Of a DNA stretch of 64,000 nt, positions 60,271 through 64,000 are shown piece by piece (the first letter of the stretch is position 1; every line of letters begins with the position of its first letter). The position numbers were made by a program, and so were the translations under genes. This DNA comes from Setoptus koraiensis. Its lineage: Eukaryota; Arthropoda. The DNA lies in assembly GCA_048013815.1 (NCBI GenBank), contig CM106585.1, positions 23,684,001-23,748,000 of the forward strand. Direction: 5' to 3'. Below the pieces are notes generated by a model. That model saw only the letters and a program-made list of their open reading frames with translations. It was not told the origin of the DNA and did not search any database.

Positions 60271-61767
60271 GCTATTTTTAGTCCGTTGTCTACGCTCGCT
60301 TGTGTACTTGTTATATTTTACAATTGTTGCTTGAATGTGCCAAATGAATGTCGACTGACGCTAAAAAGCCTAAAATTGCCGTGCTATCACGTTCATTTCT
60401 GGCCAACAATTTGCCAACAATGACAGACAAAGTGCAGAGACGGTTAATTTAATCTTATCTTATCCGATCTGCTATCTTGTTGCCGTTGTTGTGCCAGAGT
60501 CTTTTAAGATATAACACGCAACACACAGACAGGCGAGTGTATCAACGCTGCGGCCCATAAAAGGTGAAAGAGGATGCCAGCGCAAAACGACAAGACCACA
60601 AATTTAAATGGATGGGTGTCTCCTGATTAGATTGAATCCAATTTGGATCTTATCTAATTTGCGACTGTTTGTATTCTATGCAGCTTGTTGCAAAAACCTT
60701 TATCGCATGCATCGTGAAATACTGCAATTAATTCATACATTTGTCGGTGTTGGCGTGCCAACTTGCTTGCTGGCCGATTTTGTGACAACACTGTCCGACA
60801 GCAACGACCAACTGGTCGCAGGGCAGTTGCAATCGCCACTGAAGAGTCATTGACCAGACGAAAGCGCTGCGTTAGACGTCGCTATTTTTAACACTTTGTT
60901 ATCCGTCATTTTCTGTAATTCTTTTGCACACACACACAAACGACAAAACATTGTCTAACAAGTTCAACAAGTTGTAAGTGTTCAACTGAATTAATGAATG
61001 AAAGAATGAATGAGTCCAGTTACACAACACACATGTTACGTGCGCTCTCTTGCGGCCAACAACAATTACGCTCACTTTGCCCGATCGACTCACGTTGCTC
61101 TGTTGCGTAATGAGACTAGAAACGCAAACAAACAACAAGACAAATAATTCAAATTAGTTTTTATCATAACACACACACACTTGATTATATCGCATTACGT
61201 CATTAGCTCATATGCTGTGGTGATATGATCGGCATGATGTTGGCGCTAATCGCATGAGGCATGTGGGCGCCTCATGTTGCCCAATGTGGGCTAAATTAGC
61301 TCACCAGCTTTGTGTTGTTTGGGTGCTAATTCTGGCCACTCGAATGTTAAAGTCGCTCAAAAATTGCACTTGTTGCGTGTCTTGTTTGCGTCACTTTTCA
61401 GTGAGAGTGCCAAGCGATGAGCCGTAATTGGCCCAACTGTCGGTCATAACTGTGTGGTCACAACATCAGCTGTCGTTGTTGTTGTTGTTGTTGTTGTTGG
61501 TGTTGTTGTTGTTGGTGTTGGTGTGTGACACGATTCGCCGCTCATCGGAATAGATTATTCGAAGCCTATTCAATTAGCGCTCACAAAACACTCGCTCGCA
61601 TGTATCACAACTCGCCATCGCCCCTCACGTTGACCGTTAGCCGAGCGTTGAGTGAGCTCGTTGAGAGCGTTTCGTTTAGACCGTTGCGTCTAGACCGAAC
61701 ATTTCATTGGGAATAGCAAGCGAACGAGTGACTGGCCAGTGAAAGCATCTGCCCATCATCCACTCAC

Positions 61768-61869
61768 CTGACACCGACACAATGCACAGCAGTCGCTGTG
61801 CCGTCGTCAAGTTTGCTGTGCTGCGCCGACTTTCCTGCCAGATATTTCCACTTGGAAACATCTGAATGG
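61768..61869 (-). other. Candidate spliced exon (possible distant 5' exon of the chitin deacetylase)
   Basis: On the minus strand a CT-rich tract ending GGCAG is followed by 102 bases that are open in one frame and end TCAG before GTGAGT, a strong donor in phase 1. It contains an ATG reading MFPSGNIWQESRRSTANLTT and ends with the mildly hydrophobic RLLCIVSVS. The phase matches the acceptor at 24824. No conservation supports it, and a 37-kb intron would be needed, so this is only a candidate. Confidence 0.15.
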
Positions 61870-62173
61870 CTGCCAGAGAGAGAGAGCGAATTTTGGCTAA
61901 AGTTTGAAATCATCAAATTAAAAATAATGATCTTACCGACCTAACACTGACTAAAACTGACCACTCACATGGACATGCACTGAGGCAGCTTTAAAGTAAA
62001 GCAAAACTGCACTAGCAGAGGCATGAATGGAAAAGCATGGGAAAAATTGTTAGAATGCGACGAGTCGCTTGGTAGTAGCTGAAACAAAGGCTGCTGACCA
62101 AGAATGGCCGAGCCGCCGACAAAAACAAAGGGCACCTGTTGTTGCGTGCGTCTTCTTCTATTATTTTGTGCCG

Positions 62174-62204
<31 letters not shown>

Positions 62205-62344
62205 AGCTGCCGCCGTTGTTCATGTACACAATGTTGTAGCTTGCCGGCTGGAGACACAGCTAAAGAGACACAGCGAGCAACACAACATAAGAGGATGCTG
62301 TTGCGCAATCGTGCAAACTGACCCGAGCACGACACAGTCAACGG

Positions 62345-62440
62345 CGGCCATTGCATCATCATTGCATCATCATTGCAACATCATTGCAGCATCGTTGCAG
62401 CATCTTGGCATCGTCTTGGCATCGTCTTGGCATCGTCATC
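62345..62440. repeat. Degenerate minisatellite around TTGCATCATCA and TTGGCATCGTC
   Basis: About eight units of 11-12 bp that change gradually from CATCATTG(C/CA) forms to CGTCTTGG forms from left to right. Confidence 0.8.
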
Positions 62441-63898
62441 ATCCCATAGCTGACCGACTCACTGCTGACTTGGCAATAGGCAGGCTAATCAGGCAATAGG
62501 CAGAGGGACAGAGACAGAGCGGATGGGGTCACGACATTCAGTATAATTAAATTCTAAATGTTTGCTGTTGTTTGCACCACTAATCAAGTGCTAAAATGTA
62601 CCCACAATGGCCCGTTATAAAACCGTTATTGCAGCAGCATTGTTGGCCCGTTCGATTGGCCGGCAAGTAACTCGGGCAACGCTCAGCGAACACTATTGGT
62701 CAGTGCACTTGTTGCCTCATTGAGTCACAGAGTCATGCGGTCATGGAGTCTTGCAATCTCGGAATTTTCGACTCTTCGAGTCATTGGGTCTGCGAGTTGC
62801 CCTCGAATGGTCGAATGGTCGAGTCTCCAATTCGTCGAATCGTCGAGTCATCGAGTCTTCCAGCCGGCGAGTCTTAAGGTCGTGGAGTGGGATAGGTACA
62901 GTCTGGTCAAGAATAAAACGGTCGGACATTGCAAGATATTGCAAGCACAATATTATGGATATTATAAGTGGAGTGCTGCTTGCTCGCTCGATTACATATA
63001 TCTATCTGTATTATTGTGCTATGCGTGCCATTGTTGTTGTTGTGCGCAAATGGAAATAGATACATTAGAGAGCTTGTTGTAATCAATGCTAATAATATTG
63101 TTTGACCGCCATCTCACACTGCTGAAACTAATGACCACTAAAACTAACTAACACTTGTCTGCACACCTAAGTTCAAAGTCCAAAGTTTAAGTGGTCAAGT
63201 TAGCCGAGAGTCCATTAGGCCAGCACTGGCTCGCTGATAATTGTTATTATTGTGTACATAACAGCACCACCAACAACAACACCACCAACAACAGCAACAC
63301 CACCAACGACAACAACCGGCGAGCTGGCACGCAACATTGTTATTGTTTTGCACGAACAAGTGCACTGGTTGGCAGTGTTGATTTTGTAGCTACTCATAGT
63401 GACTCCAAACGCAACAAATGCAGCGAAAGTCATGCTTTGGCCGTGGGAAAGTGTAACACCTAGACACAATTTGTGCTGAAATAATAATATAATTTGTGTG
63501 GCGATAATAATGTAATTTGTGTTTGCTCGCAAACACCGCAGCTTTCGTGGGTTTGCAGGCTGCACAAGCCGGCCCAATGTAGCGTCATATCGCATATTAC
63601 ATATTTATGGTTGCATAATACTCATACGCATTACATGATATTGGCCGGCTAATGAATCATGATAATTCATTAATTGAGGTATTAAATGAGCTCGCCATGC
63701 ATTGGCTCATGTTGGCTGCCTCGTTGAGCGTTGGTTGGGCGCTGCTGGTCAATGTTGGGCAATGCTGCTCGATGCCAACTACTCTTGGGTGATCTATGTT
63801 TAGATATTTGCATCGTCGTCGCATCATCGCATCTGAATACACATTTTAATCCGTGCGGTAATATTAGCCAGACACTGGAGGGGATTAGGCAAACAGCA

Positions 63899-63930
63899 AA
63901 TGTTGTTGTTGTTGGCTCAACAACAACATT
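63899..63930. repeat. Perfect 13-bp inverted repeat of TTG and CAA triplets
   Basis: AATGTTGTTGTTG at 63899-63911 and CAACAACAACATT at 63918-63930, with a 6-base loop. The non-repeat ends AAT and ATT are also complementary. Confidence 0.85.
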
Positions 63931-64000
63931 AATTCAACTAGCTCAACGCAATATGCGGCCAATATGAGTGAAAAATGCACCGACGAAACAAAAGAATTAA

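Larger units (their letters stand above)
46001..64000. other. Non-coding, repeat-rich region (third block, to window end)
   Basis: No supported gene. Short ORFs are repeat translations or motif-free. The block carries most of the minisatellites listed here plus CAA/TTG arrays at about 48453-48549, 50301-50329, 59578-59613 and 62171-62204. A possible spliced exon on the minus strand at 61869-61768 is described separately. Confidence 0.5.

Noticed and set aside
1-64000. Search for tRNA, rRNA and transposon or retroelement coding sequence
   Set aside because: No cloverleaf-compatible pair of A and B boxes, no rRNA-like block, and no transposase, reverse transcriptase, integrase or capsid-like ORF was seen by eye.

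Overview
The window looks like nuclear DNA of an arthropod. A chelicerate, perhaps a mite, is my best guess, but this is an inference from gene content only. The arthropod reading rests on a very long CDA5-type chitin deacetylase, a CYP3-like P450, a secreted serpin, and two small secreted peptide precursors, one of which recalls the glycine-rich antimicrobial peptides of spiders. Introns in the recognised genes are mostly 80-150 bp with ordinary GT-AG ends. I saw no bacterial, viral or retroelement coding sequence and no convincing tRNA or rRNA.

Bases 1-18200 are gene-dense and the strands largely alternate: Mgat1 (+, 5' end outside the window), a P450 (-), a serpin (+), a glycine-rich secreted peptide (-, assembled here from three exons), an Asp/His-rich secreted peptide precursor (+, two exons), an unrecognised coiled-coil protein (+), a strongly shortened SRP72 (-), a FUN14-domain protein (+) and a TMEM165/Gdt1-family transporter (-, four exons). 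Neighbours converge with 3' ends 130-800 bp apart or diverge from shared upstream regions.

Bases 18193-24824 hold the 3' five exons of a Cda5-like chitin deacetylase on the minus strand. It has a CBM14 chitin-binding domain, about 1,280 residues of Gln/Asn/Ser-rich linker inside one 5.3 kb exon, and a NodB deacetylase domain whose catalytic motifs are intact. Its first exon(s) must lie at higher coordinates.

Bases 24825-64000 (about 39 kb) contain no gene I can support. This block is filled with dinucleotide, CAA/TTG and CGA/TCG microsatellites, at least a dozen unrelated short minisatellites (8-22 bp units), and repeated cases where a TTG array is followed by its own reverse complement. It may be a giant 5' intron of the chitin deacetylase, an intergenic desert, or both.

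The recognised genes do not form one pathway. Mgat1 and TMEM165 both serve Golgi N-glycosylation. SRP72, the serpin, the deacetylase and the two peptides all belong to, or pass through, the secretory route. The most novel items are the two divergent peptide genes, each ending in Gly plus basic residues (an amidation-type tail), the miniature SRP72, and the self-complementary triplet arrays.
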